From: JAWUWD01 sp034112085
GTDB lineage: Bacteria; Bacteroidota; Bacteroidia; Cytophagales; Cyclobacteriaceae
Direction: 5' to 3'
Length of the DNA stretch: 64,000 bases
Assembly (NCBI GenBank): GCA_034112085.1
Contig: JAWUWD010000039.1
Location: 26,974-90,973, forward strand
The notes under the pieces are model-generated. The model did not search any database. It was not told the origin of the DNA and saw only the letters and a list, made by a program, of their open reading frames with translations. Shown here piece after piece: positions 1 to 9,900 of the stretch (the first letter of the stretch is position 1; every line of letters starts with the position of its first letter). The position numbers and the translations under genes are program-made.

Positions 1-1575
1 GACTATGATATAAATTTTGAAGGAACAAAAATCGCTTATGTGATGAATGATGGATTGAAGAATGGAATTTTCTTTGATAGTACCTTCAATGATCAAAATA
101 ATAGATTTACCCCTTCTAATGCAAGGAAACAACTCCTTCAGGCTAAGAGTATTGTTTTGAAACGTTCTAAAATTGAAGAAATTGCTAGTGCTGAAGTTGA
201 GTCAGTATTAGATACTACGGATGTCGAAATCACTACCGAACTGATAGATACAGATAGTTTTATTTTTGATGAGGAAATGCTTCAGCCTGCAACAGATCAA
301 GGCTCATTTTTATCTCAATACCGTGCCCTTCAAGTTAAGGAAAAAGTGAAAGGCCCTTTCCCTTACGAAAACAGGCTAAGTTGGGATAATCTTGTTACTT
401 CATGGGTTATTGATCCAATAAGAGGATTTGGCATATCACTTGAAACTGAGATGAATGATATGCTGGAAAATCACCGGATTAAGGGAGGTGCTATGTTTAC
501 TACTGATCTCAATAATGCAGACATATTTGTCAACTATGATTACCTGAGAGAGCGCGTTGATTACTCTGCTCGATATGAAAGAGAAGTTATATATAAGGAT
601 TTACAACCTGTATTGGCCGAAAGATATGTTAAAAACACATTTCAAGTAGGCGCTACCTATCCTTTTAATATCCGGACGAAATTATCATTGAAACCATTTT
701 TCACAGAAACAAGATATGATGACTTGTTTCCCTATGCTCCTGGAGGTGGAACTTCTACTTTTCTTGGATTTGATGAAAGCGTTAAAAATCGTTTTGTTGG
801 AACTGATATGGAGTTGGTATATGATAATTCTGTAGTGAAAGAGTTGAACCAAAAAGTTGGAATGAGAGGGAAATTGCAATTTACCCATCATGAAGGAATA
901 ACAGATGACAGATCGAGTTTTTCTAATATCAGTTTAGATTTGAGACACAATCAAAAAATACACAGACAAATAATCTTAGCAGGAAGGGTGTTCTATGGAA
1001 GATTTTTTGGAGAGAATCCACAAAAATACCTGTTGGGAGGTATGGATAATTGGGTTGCTAATAAGCGTAATGAGACAGGTAATAGTCCGTTAAACTTAAT
1101 AAACGGATCTGGTCAAGAAGTAGACACAAGAGGCCCTATCAATAGTCAACTACTTTTTTCACAGTTTGTCACAAGTCTTAGGGGATTTGACTATGGTTCT
1201 CTGTATGGCGATAATGCGTTGCTAGCTAATATTGAGTTGAGAATACCGATTGTAAGATATTTCCATAATGGGCCTATATCTTCTAATTTCTTCAGAAATC
1301 TTCAGTTTACTGGGTTCTATGATGTCGGGTCTTCCTGGTCTGGCGGGTCACCATTCGCTAATGGTACGGCTATTGACCCTCGTACAGAAAAATCTCCTAA
1401 TGGCGCATTCCAATATACTGTGATAGATCATAAAAACCCATGGCTATACAGCTATGGAGTGGGTCTGAGAACTGTTATACTTGGGTATTATATGAAATTT
1501 GACTTGGCATGGCCAGTTGAAAATTTCATAGTGCAATCACCTAGGTTGTACGTGACTCTGGGATTTGATTTCTAA
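1..1575 (+). CDS. Outer-membrane beta-barrel protein with TolB-like propeller remnant (5' truncated by window edge)
   Basis: The reading frame is open from base 1, so the true start lies outside the window; the ATG at 40 is internal. The first ~20 residues (IAYVMNDGLKNGIFF region) resemble the end of a WD40-like/TolB propeller repeat. The remaining ~400 residues alternate aromatic and polar residues as in a beta-barrel and end in the aromatic-terminated strand LYVTLGFDF, typical of BamA/Omp85-like barrels. Late motifs such as SLRGFDYGSLYGDNALLANIELRIPI match the surface-antigen/BamA class. I infer a large periplasmic-propeller plus barrel protein seen in Bacteroidota; exact function unknown. 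It ends 66 bp before yicC. Confidence 0.75.
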   Translation, partial: DYDINFEGTKIAYVMNDGLKNGIFFDSTFNDQNNRFTPSNARKQLLQAKSIVLKRSKIEEIASAEVESVLDTTDVEITTELIDTDSFIFDEEMLQPATDQGSFLSQYRALQVKEKVKGPFPYENRLSWDNLVTSWVIDPIRGFGISLETEMNDMLENHRIKGGAMFTTDLNNADIFVNYDYLRERVDYSARYEREVIYKDLQPVLAERYVKNTFQVGATYPFNIRTKLSLKPFFTETRYDDLFPYAPGGGTSTFLGFDESVKNRFVGTDMELVYDNSVVKELNQKVGMRGKLQFTHHEGITDDRSSFSNISLDLRHNQKIHRQIILAGRVFYGRFFGENPQKYLLGGMDNWVANKRNETGNSPLNLINGSGQEVDTRGPINSQLLFSQFVTSLRGFDYGSLYGDNALLANIELRIPIVRYFHNGPISSNFFRNLQFTGFYDVGSSWSGGSPFANGTAIDPRTEKSPNGAFQYTVIDHKNPWLYSYGVGLRTVILGYYMKFDLAWPVENFIVQSPRLYVTLGFDF

Positions 1576-1613
1576 ACACCTACTTCGATTAATTACATAC
1601 CAATCTTATTGCG

Positions 1614-1621
1614 TAGCTTTG
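1614..1621 (+). promoter_or_regulatory. Probable -7 promoter element for yicC
   Basis: TAGCTTTG is a perfect match to the Bacteroidota -7 consensus TAnnTTTG and lies about 20 bp before the yicC ATG. No TTG is found 19 bp upstream, so the -33 half is weak. Confidence 0.35.
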
Positions 1622-1641
1622 CTATCTAAATGTAAAGGTAT

Positions 1642-2520
1642 ATGATAAAATCAATGACTGGATATGGCTCCGAGACCATCTCCAATGAAGAATTAGAACT
1701 TAACGTTGAGGTGAAATCTTTGAATAGTAAATTCATGGATGTAGGCGTAAGATTGAGTCGTGTAATCTCGGATAAGGAAATAGAAATTAGAAACCTTGCG
1801 ACTAATCAATTGGTCCGTGGAAAAGTCTCTGTAAATATAGAGGTTAAGAAAAAGGGGGAGGAGTCTTCTGTAAGCTACAATCAAGACTTATTTCAGAGTT
1901 ATTACACTGAACTAAAGAAATTAGCAGATAGTGTAGGCCATGATACCAGTGATATCTTTAGACTCGCAGTACAGTCTCCAGAAGTTTCTTTAAATAAGAC
2001 AGACAATAACGAAGTCGCAGAGTATTGGGAGTCAGTAATCAAACAAGGAATAACCACGGCTATAAACAAGTGCGATGAATATAGGTCCGATGAAGGTGCA
2101 GTACTGAAAGAAAAACTAGTAGGGTACATTGAAGAAATCAAGGTGCAACTAGAGAATGTTATCTCGATTGACCCACAAAGAGTCGAGAAGATCAAAGAGC
2201 GAATAACAAATAATTTGCAAAATTTTATTGGCGAAGAAAAGATAGATAAGAATCGCTTTGAGCAAGAATTGATCTACTATATTGAAAAACTGGATATCAG
2301 TGAAGAAAAAGTAAGGTTGACTAACCATCTTACCTATTTCATGGAAGTAATCAATTTACCTGAGTCAAATGGTAAGAAACTTGGGTTTATTTCTCAGGAA
2401 ATAGGACGAGAGGTGAATACGATAGGTTCTAAGGCTAATGATGCAGAGATGCAGAGGCAAGTAGTGATTATGAAAGAAGAGTTAGAGAAGATCAAAGAGC
2501 AGGTGCTCAATGTACTTTAA
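1642..2520 (+). CDS. yicC: YicC/YloC family endoribonuclease-like protein
   Basis: The protein is 292 aa, the usual family length. It opens with the family signature MIKSMTGYGS, has the N-terminal YicC domain (about 1-155) and the C-terminal DUF1732 domain (about 205-292), which carries the hallmark ISQEIGREVNTIGSKAND. E. coli YicC is known to act in RNA degradation, and the family is described as an endoribonuclease; the role in this organism is inferred. The ATG at 1642 is the only start that retains the signature. The gene is followed by a strong bidirectional terminator facing tonB. Confidence 0.93.
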   Translation: MIKSMTGYGSETISNEELELNVEVKSLNSKFMDVGVRLSRVISDKEIEIRNLATNQLVRGKVSVNIEVKKKGEESSVSYNQDLFQSYYTELKKLADSVGHDTSDIFRLAVQSPEVSLNKTDNNEVAEYWESVIKQGITTAINKCDEYRSDEGAVLKEKLVGYIEEIKVQLENVISIDPQRVEKIKERITNNLQNFIGEEKIDKNRFEQELIYYIEKLDISEEKVRLTNHLTYFMEVINLPESNGKKLGFISQEIGREVNTIGSKANDAEMQRQVVIMKEELEKIKEQVLNVL

Positions 2521-2533
2521 CAATTTCACATAG

Positions 2534-2581
2534 TATCAAAACAAAAAAAGACTCCATATGGAGTCTTTTTTTGTTTTGATA
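2534..2581. terminator. Bidirectional rho-independent terminator between yicC and tonB
   Basis: A perfect 48-bp palindrome (24-base arms, centre at 2557/2558). The core GACTCCATATGGAGTC is flanked by seven A's on the left and seven T's on the right, and a further outer stem pairs CAAAAC with GTTTTG. It lies between convergent genes and reads as a terminator in both directions. Confidence 0.9.
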
Positions 2582-2592
2582 GAAACTAGTAA

Positions 2593-3264
2593 CTATCCCA
2601 ATTTGAATACAATAGGAAGCACGATTTTTTGCTTAACAGCTTGACCTCGTTGCTTACCTGGAGTCCATTTCGGATGATTTTTAATAACGCGTACAGCTTC
2701 TTCATCACATCCAGCTCCGATACCTTTAATGGCTTTTACGCTTATTAAAGTCCCATCCTTGTCAACAACAAATTCAACAAAAACACGACCTTCTATCCCC
2801 ATTCTTCTAGCTTGAGAAGGATATTTCATTTTCTTCCCTACATACTTATAAAAAGCAGCCATACCACCGTCAGGTGTGGCAGACTCCTCAACAATAAGGA
2901 AAATTTCATCAGCTACTTCTTCTGGTTCTTCTTCAAACTCAATTTCCTCTATCACCTCTTCTTCAGTGATTTCTACATCAAGATCTATTTCGATTTCTTC
3001 TTCGATTTCCTCTTCATCAGGTACTTCAATGATTTCAGGTTGTTGAATTTTTGGTGGTGGTGGTGGTGGTTGTTCCGTTGGGGGGATATCTAATAAATCT
3101 TCAAAATCATCCGTTACCGTACCGAGTGATGCTATGGCACTGTCTTCGTATGATTTATTCTCAAACGCAAAGACAATTATGGCCATGGTAATCACAAGAC
3201 CAATATTGAAATACAGACCCGTTTTTTTGGTCAAATCTGCACTTTCAGTCTTTTTTGCTTCCAT
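2593..3264 (-). CDS. tonB: Energy transducer TonB
   Basis: A 223-aa TonB protein. It has a short cytoplasmic N-terminus, one membrane anchor (about 17-34), a proline run (residues 61-71), a very acidic Glu/Asp-rich periplasmic linker (about 80-121) and a C-terminal TonB domain (about 134-223) with the motif YPSQARRMGIEGRVFVEFVV. The domain contacts the TonB box of outer-membrane transporters and transmits proton-motive force from ExbB/ExbD. It is the last gene of the sprA-gcvH-tonB order known from other Bacteroidota, 153 bp after gcvH, so it may have its own promoter. The acidic rather than Lys/Pro-rich linker is notable. Confidence 0.92.
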   Translation of the reverse strand: MEAKKTESADLTKKTGLYFNIGLVITMAIIVFAFENKSYEDSAIASLGTVTDDFEDLLDIPPTEQPPPPPPKIQQPEIIEVPDEEEIEEEIEIDLDVEITEEEVIEEIEFEEEPEEVADEIFLIVEESATPDGGMAAFYKYVGKKMKYPSQARRMGIEGRVFVEFVVDKDGTLISVKAIKGIGAGCDEEAVRVIKNHPKWTPGKQRGQAVKQKIVLPIVFKLG

Positions 3265-3323
3265 TTTTATGATTTTTATGTAATAATTAAACTATTAACG
3301 TCAGTTCTGATGATAGTCAATAT

Positions 3324-3331
3324 CAAATATA
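3324..3331 (-). promoter_or_regulatory. Probable -7 promoter element for tonB
   Basis: On the minus strand this reads TATATTTG, a perfect TAnnTTTG match, about 60 bp upstream of the tonB ATG in a 153-bp gap. No convincing TTG lies at the standard spacing. Confidence 0.3.
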
Positions 3332-3417
3332 ACAAAACAATTCTGTTTTGAATGTTTTCTCAAATGTTAATTTACATCTAAAAAGTACATCTAGGCAACG
3401 AGAATTATCGGACAATC

Positions 3418-3798
3418 TTATGCTCCTATTAGTTCTTTGTAAGCATCAGCTGACAAAAGTTCATCCAATTCACTTTCATTACCTATCGTGATTTTGATCA
3501 TCCAGCCATCACCGTAGGGATCACTATTGACCGTTTCAGGAGCATCTTCAAGTCCACTATTGACTTCTGCGATAGTTCCTGAAATCGGCATGAATAAATC
3601 CGATACAGTTTTCACAGCCTCTACAGTGCCAAAAACTTCTTCTTGAGCAATTTCTTCACCTTCAGTCTCGATCTCAACATATACGATATCACCCAATTCT
3701 TTTTGTGCGAAATCGGTAACACCTACAGTTGCTGTGTTACCTTCTACCAATACCCACTCGTGGTCTTTGGTGTATTTTAATGTAGCTGGAATATTCAT
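3418..3798 (-). CDS. gcvH: Glycine cleavage system H protein
   Basis: A 126-aa lipoyl-carrier protein. The lipoylated lysine is Lys63 in FGTVEAVKTVSDLFMPISG. It shuttles the aminomethyl group between the P and T proteins of the glycine cleavage complex and may also help distribute lipoyl groups. Length and fold (IPATLKYTKDHEWV start, YGDGWMIKI near the C-terminus) are standard. It sits between sprA and tonB, a gene order conserved in Bacteroidota although the functions are unrelated. No other glycine-cleavage gene is in the window, and I see no glycine riboswitch in the 111-bp upstream gap. Confidence 0.96.
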   Translation of the reverse strand: MNIPATLKYTKDHEWVLVEGNTATVGVTDFAQKELGDIVYVEIETEGEEIAQEEVFGTVEAVKTVSDLFMPISGTIAEVNSGLEDAPETVNSDPYGDGWMIKITIGNESELDELLSADAYKELIGA

Positions 3799-3909
3799 TT
3801 ATTTTGATTTTAGATTTAAGACAAAAGAACAAATACAAGATAAAAAAGACAAGTGGATTATAGATTTAATATTGCACTATTTATACAGAGATATTAAATA
3901 ATTAAGAAC

Positions 3910-6900
3910 CTACTGCGCTAGACTAAAGCGAAGTTGAAATCCAAATGATGTCCTAGTAGTCTTAAATGCTCTTGAAGTCTTAGGCTCGTTGATATCTCTA
4001 GTGAAATAGAACCTAAGATTAATCTTCTTATTGAGCACATAGTCAAAACTCTGATTGACTTGATAACTGATCCGTCCATCTGTCACCGTGCTAGGATTTT
4101 CTAATTTACGCTGAATGGTAATGTTATTTTTTATGGTAAAGCCAATGCGGAACTGTAAATCATTCTTCAGCGTAACAACTCTACCTTGTGACTTGATCGG
4201 AAGCTTGAAATTGGCTTTAGTGAATCCATATTCTAAGACAATGTCATTGCTTCGTTGTTCGGTTATTTGATTGTTGGTGAGCTGAAGAGAGAGGTCTCTT
4301 TGTTTTTTGTATTCTACCTTTATGGTGGCACGTCCTTTTGTTCTTAGGTTCACACCTATCAATGGAGCAAATTGCTCAGATATCAATACTTGTCCGATAA
4401 TATATCTTGGCACAACATTACCATCGTTTTCATTGGGAATGGACCCAAACTGCGTTGTGTTGTAATCTTCAATACTATTATTGAAATCTATTTCGCTAGA
4501 CTCACTGTATTCAAGGGAGTTTACATAGTTACTTACCGTATAAGATGACTTGTAACTGTGCGTGATACTTACCGATGAGAATATGTCCTTCAAGGCGGGA
4601 ATTTTACTCAGACCAGAATAGTCAAATCTCCAGTTTGGAATCGGAGTCTTTGGGAATGGGCTCAAACTTACCTGATCGACACTTTTACCGGTGTATGCCG
4701 CGATAAATGCAGGAATCAGGACATCTTGAGAATTGGTGTCATAGGAGAAAGTGCTATTGATTCCACTAATGCGATTCAAAATGCCAACTCGATTGTTTTC
4801 GAACTCTTCAAATGTAGTAGATTCATTGTCGCCATCTCCTTTTCTAAATGCTGTGTTTAATGTGAAGAAGGAAACACTATAACTTCCTGATCTGCCTGGA
4901 CTAATCGATCTAAATCCGTTGTCAATATTGACATCTGTAGCTCCATCGAATCTGTAGATCTCTTGATAAGTAGCCGTCTCTCTTTTAGTAGCGTCTACTT
5001 GTATCTTAAAATCTTTGAACGGCTCTATTCTTGCTTTAATGGATAGGTTGATAGACCTGGACTGACTGAAAGTATTTGTTAACTCCTGGTTATTGACTAT
5101 CCAATTTTTATTACTTGCCTCCGTGCGAATATTTGTATTCTGACTTCCTAAAATGAATGGTACGCCAGGAGCATCAAAGGCATCATCCAAGCCAAAGAGG
5201 GAAGGAGTTTGATCAAAACCAGGGAGTAATGTTCCTTCATCAAGACTGTATGTGGCATTAACTGACCTCACCATCATAAGCGTTCTTAAGAAACCCTTTG
5301 CAAATTTATAGTCATGTATATCTTTTACAGTATCCGCGGCCTGCGCCCTGCTGTTGGCACGTGTTCTTCGAGGAGGAGTATTGACATCCTTAAGTATCTT
5401 GACTTTGTTATATAGTTTGACTAAGTCAAACTTACCTGTGACTGCCTGTCCACGATTGTTTTCTATGATTCCCCCAAAATTCAAACTGTCCTGTTCGTCA
5501 ATTGTAAATGTGGCCTCATCGGGAATATAGGTGCCTGCTGTCCAAGTATATCCAGCCGAGTAGCGATAATCACCATTTACCCAGTCGGTGAATGGTAGTT
5601 TGTCGAAAGGCAATTTGTAATTAGCACTGACATCTTGATTAAAATCCCTAATTCTGCCAAGATCTTTAATATTCTCCCAAATGATGGATCTTTCTACATC
5701 AGAATTGATCTCCCCTTCTAGTTCATCAATGACAGCATGTGTTCTAGCATTGTAATCCATCGATAGACTTTTCGTAACATTCCATTTGACATTATAGGTT
5801 CGATTGAAGTTGAAGAACTTCTCGTAATTTGGCTGCGCCCCTTCTAGGTTTCTGAAAACTGTTTTAATGAATTGTCGATCTAGGTCTGCCCGAACTGTAA
5901 TGTTATTTGGAATTGGATTTACGTTAAAGTCTTTAATCCACTTGAGGTAGGGAGATTTTATCCCTTTACTTTCTTGAAAAGGAGCCCATCCGTCATACTC
6001 AGGAGTGAAACTATAAGCTACCGACCCTCTATAATTTTGTTTTAGATATTCAGAGATACTATAATTTCTTCTGGTCACATCACTAAATGCATAGGTGAAG
6101 GTGAAATTCTCGATGTCGTAAATGTGCTTTTGGGCATCTGGATTCATTTTTACTTTTTGCACATTAGAAAAATTGATACTTCTCCTGATGGTATTGTCTT
6201 CTACTCTGAGCTTATAAGAGTCGCGTTCAGTTTTATCTTCGATCAATACAAGGGACTCATCTACCGTCAGATCGGGGCTGGCGGGATCCCATCTAGGGAT
6301 TATATTGGTCCTCTCATAGCTGGCATACATAGGGATTTTAAGTCCTGCTTTTTCAGGAAGAAACTTATCTAGGTTGATATTGGCTGCTACATCGTATGAG
6401 GTAGTTTCATCTCTTGTTCTTTCAGATATCTTTGATTGTATACTACCAAACCCAACGGAAGTATATCTAGTAGATGCAGTGACTGATCCTAGATCTGCAA
6501 GTTGTGCATTGAAAGTTGCGTTAGTAGCCCATCCAGCTTCACTATCAAAATCAGTTACACGCATTTCATTTGCCCAAATACATGCTGAAATAGGATTTTT
6601 ATCATCAGATTTGACATTTCTTACTCCGATCATGATTCTTGAAATGTCATTGATCACAGGATTACCCAGTACTCTGATGCGATGACGGCCGACTTCCTTC
6701 CCTTGATTTCTAGGGTAGATGATTAGTGAAGAACCTCCATTTTCGATTCTTTCTTTTTTCAATTTGAAGAGTTGATCAAAGGCAATGTCAATCTCATTTT
6801 GTGATGGCCATATTTCAGAGGCTGCTCCCGAACTAGGGGGCGTGAGGTGCAGGGGTATCTCGATTTCGTAATAGTTGTTTTCATCTCTGCCTAATCTTAC

Positions 6901-9900
6901 AAAAGCACTTATGGCTCCGTCTTCTAAGTCTTGTGGACTATTTGCATGCAAGAACATCTTCAGTCGTCCATAATTGATTAGGTCAAGTGTATGATCTTTG
7001 AAAGCAGCACGTGCATCATTATCTTCCAAGTTGTCCACACAAAGTTGCAGTGATTGTTCATTGAGTTGTCTCTCGATAGATGAGCTATTGTCTCGGTCAC
7101 GCCCGATTCCTGGAGGCAGTACGTATGGTGGCTGAGTTGCATTTCCCTGCGAGTTTTCTTCGATATTAACTACCGATATGGTAAGGTTATTAGGATCATT
7201 TTCCTCATCTTCGCTGCCAGCTCCTCCTTCTAGTGATGTGGTATATCGCCTCCATTCACTGCCTACCATTCTAAAGTTGGCGAGTCTTAATACTACAGGC
7301 TTTTCAAAACCTGTGAGAATAGTTCTTATATATCTGATTGATTTGAATCCATTTATATTACCAAACTTATTATCAGGCTGTCTAATGGGGATTCTGAAAA
7401 GGTACCAAGTTACTGATCCACCCTGACCATTAGGATCATTAGCTTCTATTTGATCAACAATATTGTTGTCACCAACATTTAGTTTGAGTCTGTCAATATC
7501 TATTTTGTATTCGTAGTACTCCTCAAGTTCACTGAGGGTGTTGTCGGCATTTAAGTCTTCATTGTCTGGTATGGTGCTCCCAGCAGGAGTGAAGGCACTA
7601 TTGTTGGAAATTGGTGAATTCCCATCTTGTCCATTGAAGTTCTTATATCGCTCAATAATATTTGCGCTTTCATCAAAGTCTAAGAAATACTTGAAATTAT
7701 CTGCTGAGACATCCTCACGTATAATGTCTTTGGCAGCTTGGTCAATAAATGAACCAAATTGTGGATGTACTTCCTCTTCCTCATCCTTTAAACCGTCCAA
7801 TCCTACATCTTGATTTCCTCTATTACCATTATTATCGAATGCATTAGTCAAATACTGTTCTGTAGTAACTTTCCCCCAAACATTTTCCTCTATTCCCAAG
7901 GTTAACCCGTCTGACGGTAGACCATTTTCAAAAGCATGCCTTCCATCTCTGATCACATCTTCATTGATGCTTCCCAAGTGAAAGATCAATTGACCTGGTT
8001 TTCGCTCCCTTGCATCATGACTATCGATCCCATCTTCGATCTTTCCAAAATCACCATCGATAAATGGATCAAGCATCCAAAATTCTATATACTCAACATT
8101 GGACTTGTCAAAGTCAACTTCTGTTCGTATTGCCTGTGTGATGCCACCCCAGTTGTCTTCGGGAGTTTTTAAAGTTCCATTACCATTCAAGTCTGGGTTG
8201 TAGTTGTAAGGGCCACGTTCTGTTGGGAAGTATGCCAAATCAAATATTCGTTCATTGTTATTCCCAATATTTTGACTTCTGAAAGGGAATATTTCATTTT
8301 GATTTACGGCACGTGAGTAATGATTGTCCAATTGTTCATCTGATAATCCAGGGTTATTTACTCCACCAGTTCTATAAAATAAGTTGTCAATCTGATACCA
8401 CGCCAGTTTGGCACGTTTGTATCCTATTTGTAAATTATTCAATTCATCTCCACCATCGAATATATTGTTGATCGTTTGTGGAGTCGCGGCAAGTTTCCAT
8501 CTGGTTGGGTTGCCGAGTCCATAGGGTATCGCGGAATTTTCAAAATCGTCAATGTATGAGGTACTTTCTCCATTTACTTTATTGGAAGTGCCTGGTCGAA
8601 GTTGCGCAAATTCTGCACTAAAGCTGATGTTAGAAGGAGCTTTGGTTTGTATGATTGGCATCAAATCAATCAGCTTAGTCAGCATGCGTGATTCTTTCTG
8701 GATGCTGACATCCACACCATATTTCAAGTTTCTTGCGGGCTCGCTTCCAGTGGCGATTCTGGAAATCAAGGGGCGCTCGTTAAGATATAAAAGTGTTGCC
8801 CCAAAATTGACCCCATCATGAAGCTTGTAGTCAAATCGAGAACCAAGTAATGTCCTTGATTGAAAATTGAAAACGTCAGCTGTTTCATAATTGACGGTAA
8901 TTTTCTTGCCAGAATTGAGGATTCCTTGATTGGTAATGGTCACTTTGCCAAAAGTGTAGTCCACCCGAAAATCTTGTCCTTCTATCAAAGCAATACCTCC
9001 AGCAAACACCCTGACTGATCCTTGTGACACATTGAATCCTGTTAGATTTATTTCACTTGACGATCCCGATTCCATCGATCCTGTGATAAAGTATTTATTT
9101 TTTTCTACAATCTGACGGGCATCTGCTCTAGTTGTCCGGTACAGAGTGTCATAGACATATTTTTCTGTTAAAAAATCTTCATCACTTCGGCCAGAAAAGA
9201 AATTCACCAGCGGAGTATTGAAAGGCTCTAAAAATGGAAATGTTATCAAGCCATTGTCAACATCCACTGTAACTCCTTCAACAAAGTCAAAATTCCCATC
9301 TCTCTGCAAATCTTCGTTCGAGTTGAGTCGATCAAGGCCCAAGAGCTCTATAAGGGGTGTATTTGTGCCATCTTGAAGAGAAGGCTGATCATTGTTACTT
9401 TGATCATCTCTATAAATTATTCGTAGATCAAACCCATTTTTTTCTATCTGATTGGCATTGAGGTAGTAGATATTCTTCATCATCAAATCCCAAGTAGGGA
9501 CGACCACATTACTGTTGTCTTTGATGTTAATTTTTCTAGGGCGGAGTAACTTCATAAATACCACTTCATCTTCAGGAGTGTTGGCGTAGTCGTCAGATAG
9601 TTCACCTACTTGGTATGGGCGCCCACCAGAGGTGTATTCATAGGCCACAGCCAATGCTTCATCGTTTTGTAGTTTCCTATTTAGTGAAATATATCCCAAT
9701 GATGGGTGTACAGAGTATTCACTTTCATCTAGTTTACGAGCTTGGGTTATTTTCTCATAATCTAACCCATTCTCTAGATTACCGCCAGATGGTAGTGGTG
9801 TATCTTTGAAAGTTTCATTGATACTTACTTCTTGGCGGTTTGTTAGATCATTTGTTAGCCAATCATATAGATCATTGGCTTCATTATCATTGGTCGTTCC

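Noticed and set aside
2812..3093. Plus-strand ORF opposite tonB with a tryptophan run
   Set aside because: It is the antisense shadow of the proline and acidic repeat of TonB.
3799..3909. Possible glycine riboswitch upstream of gcvH
   Set aside because: The 111-bp gap shows no conserved aptamer-like structure.
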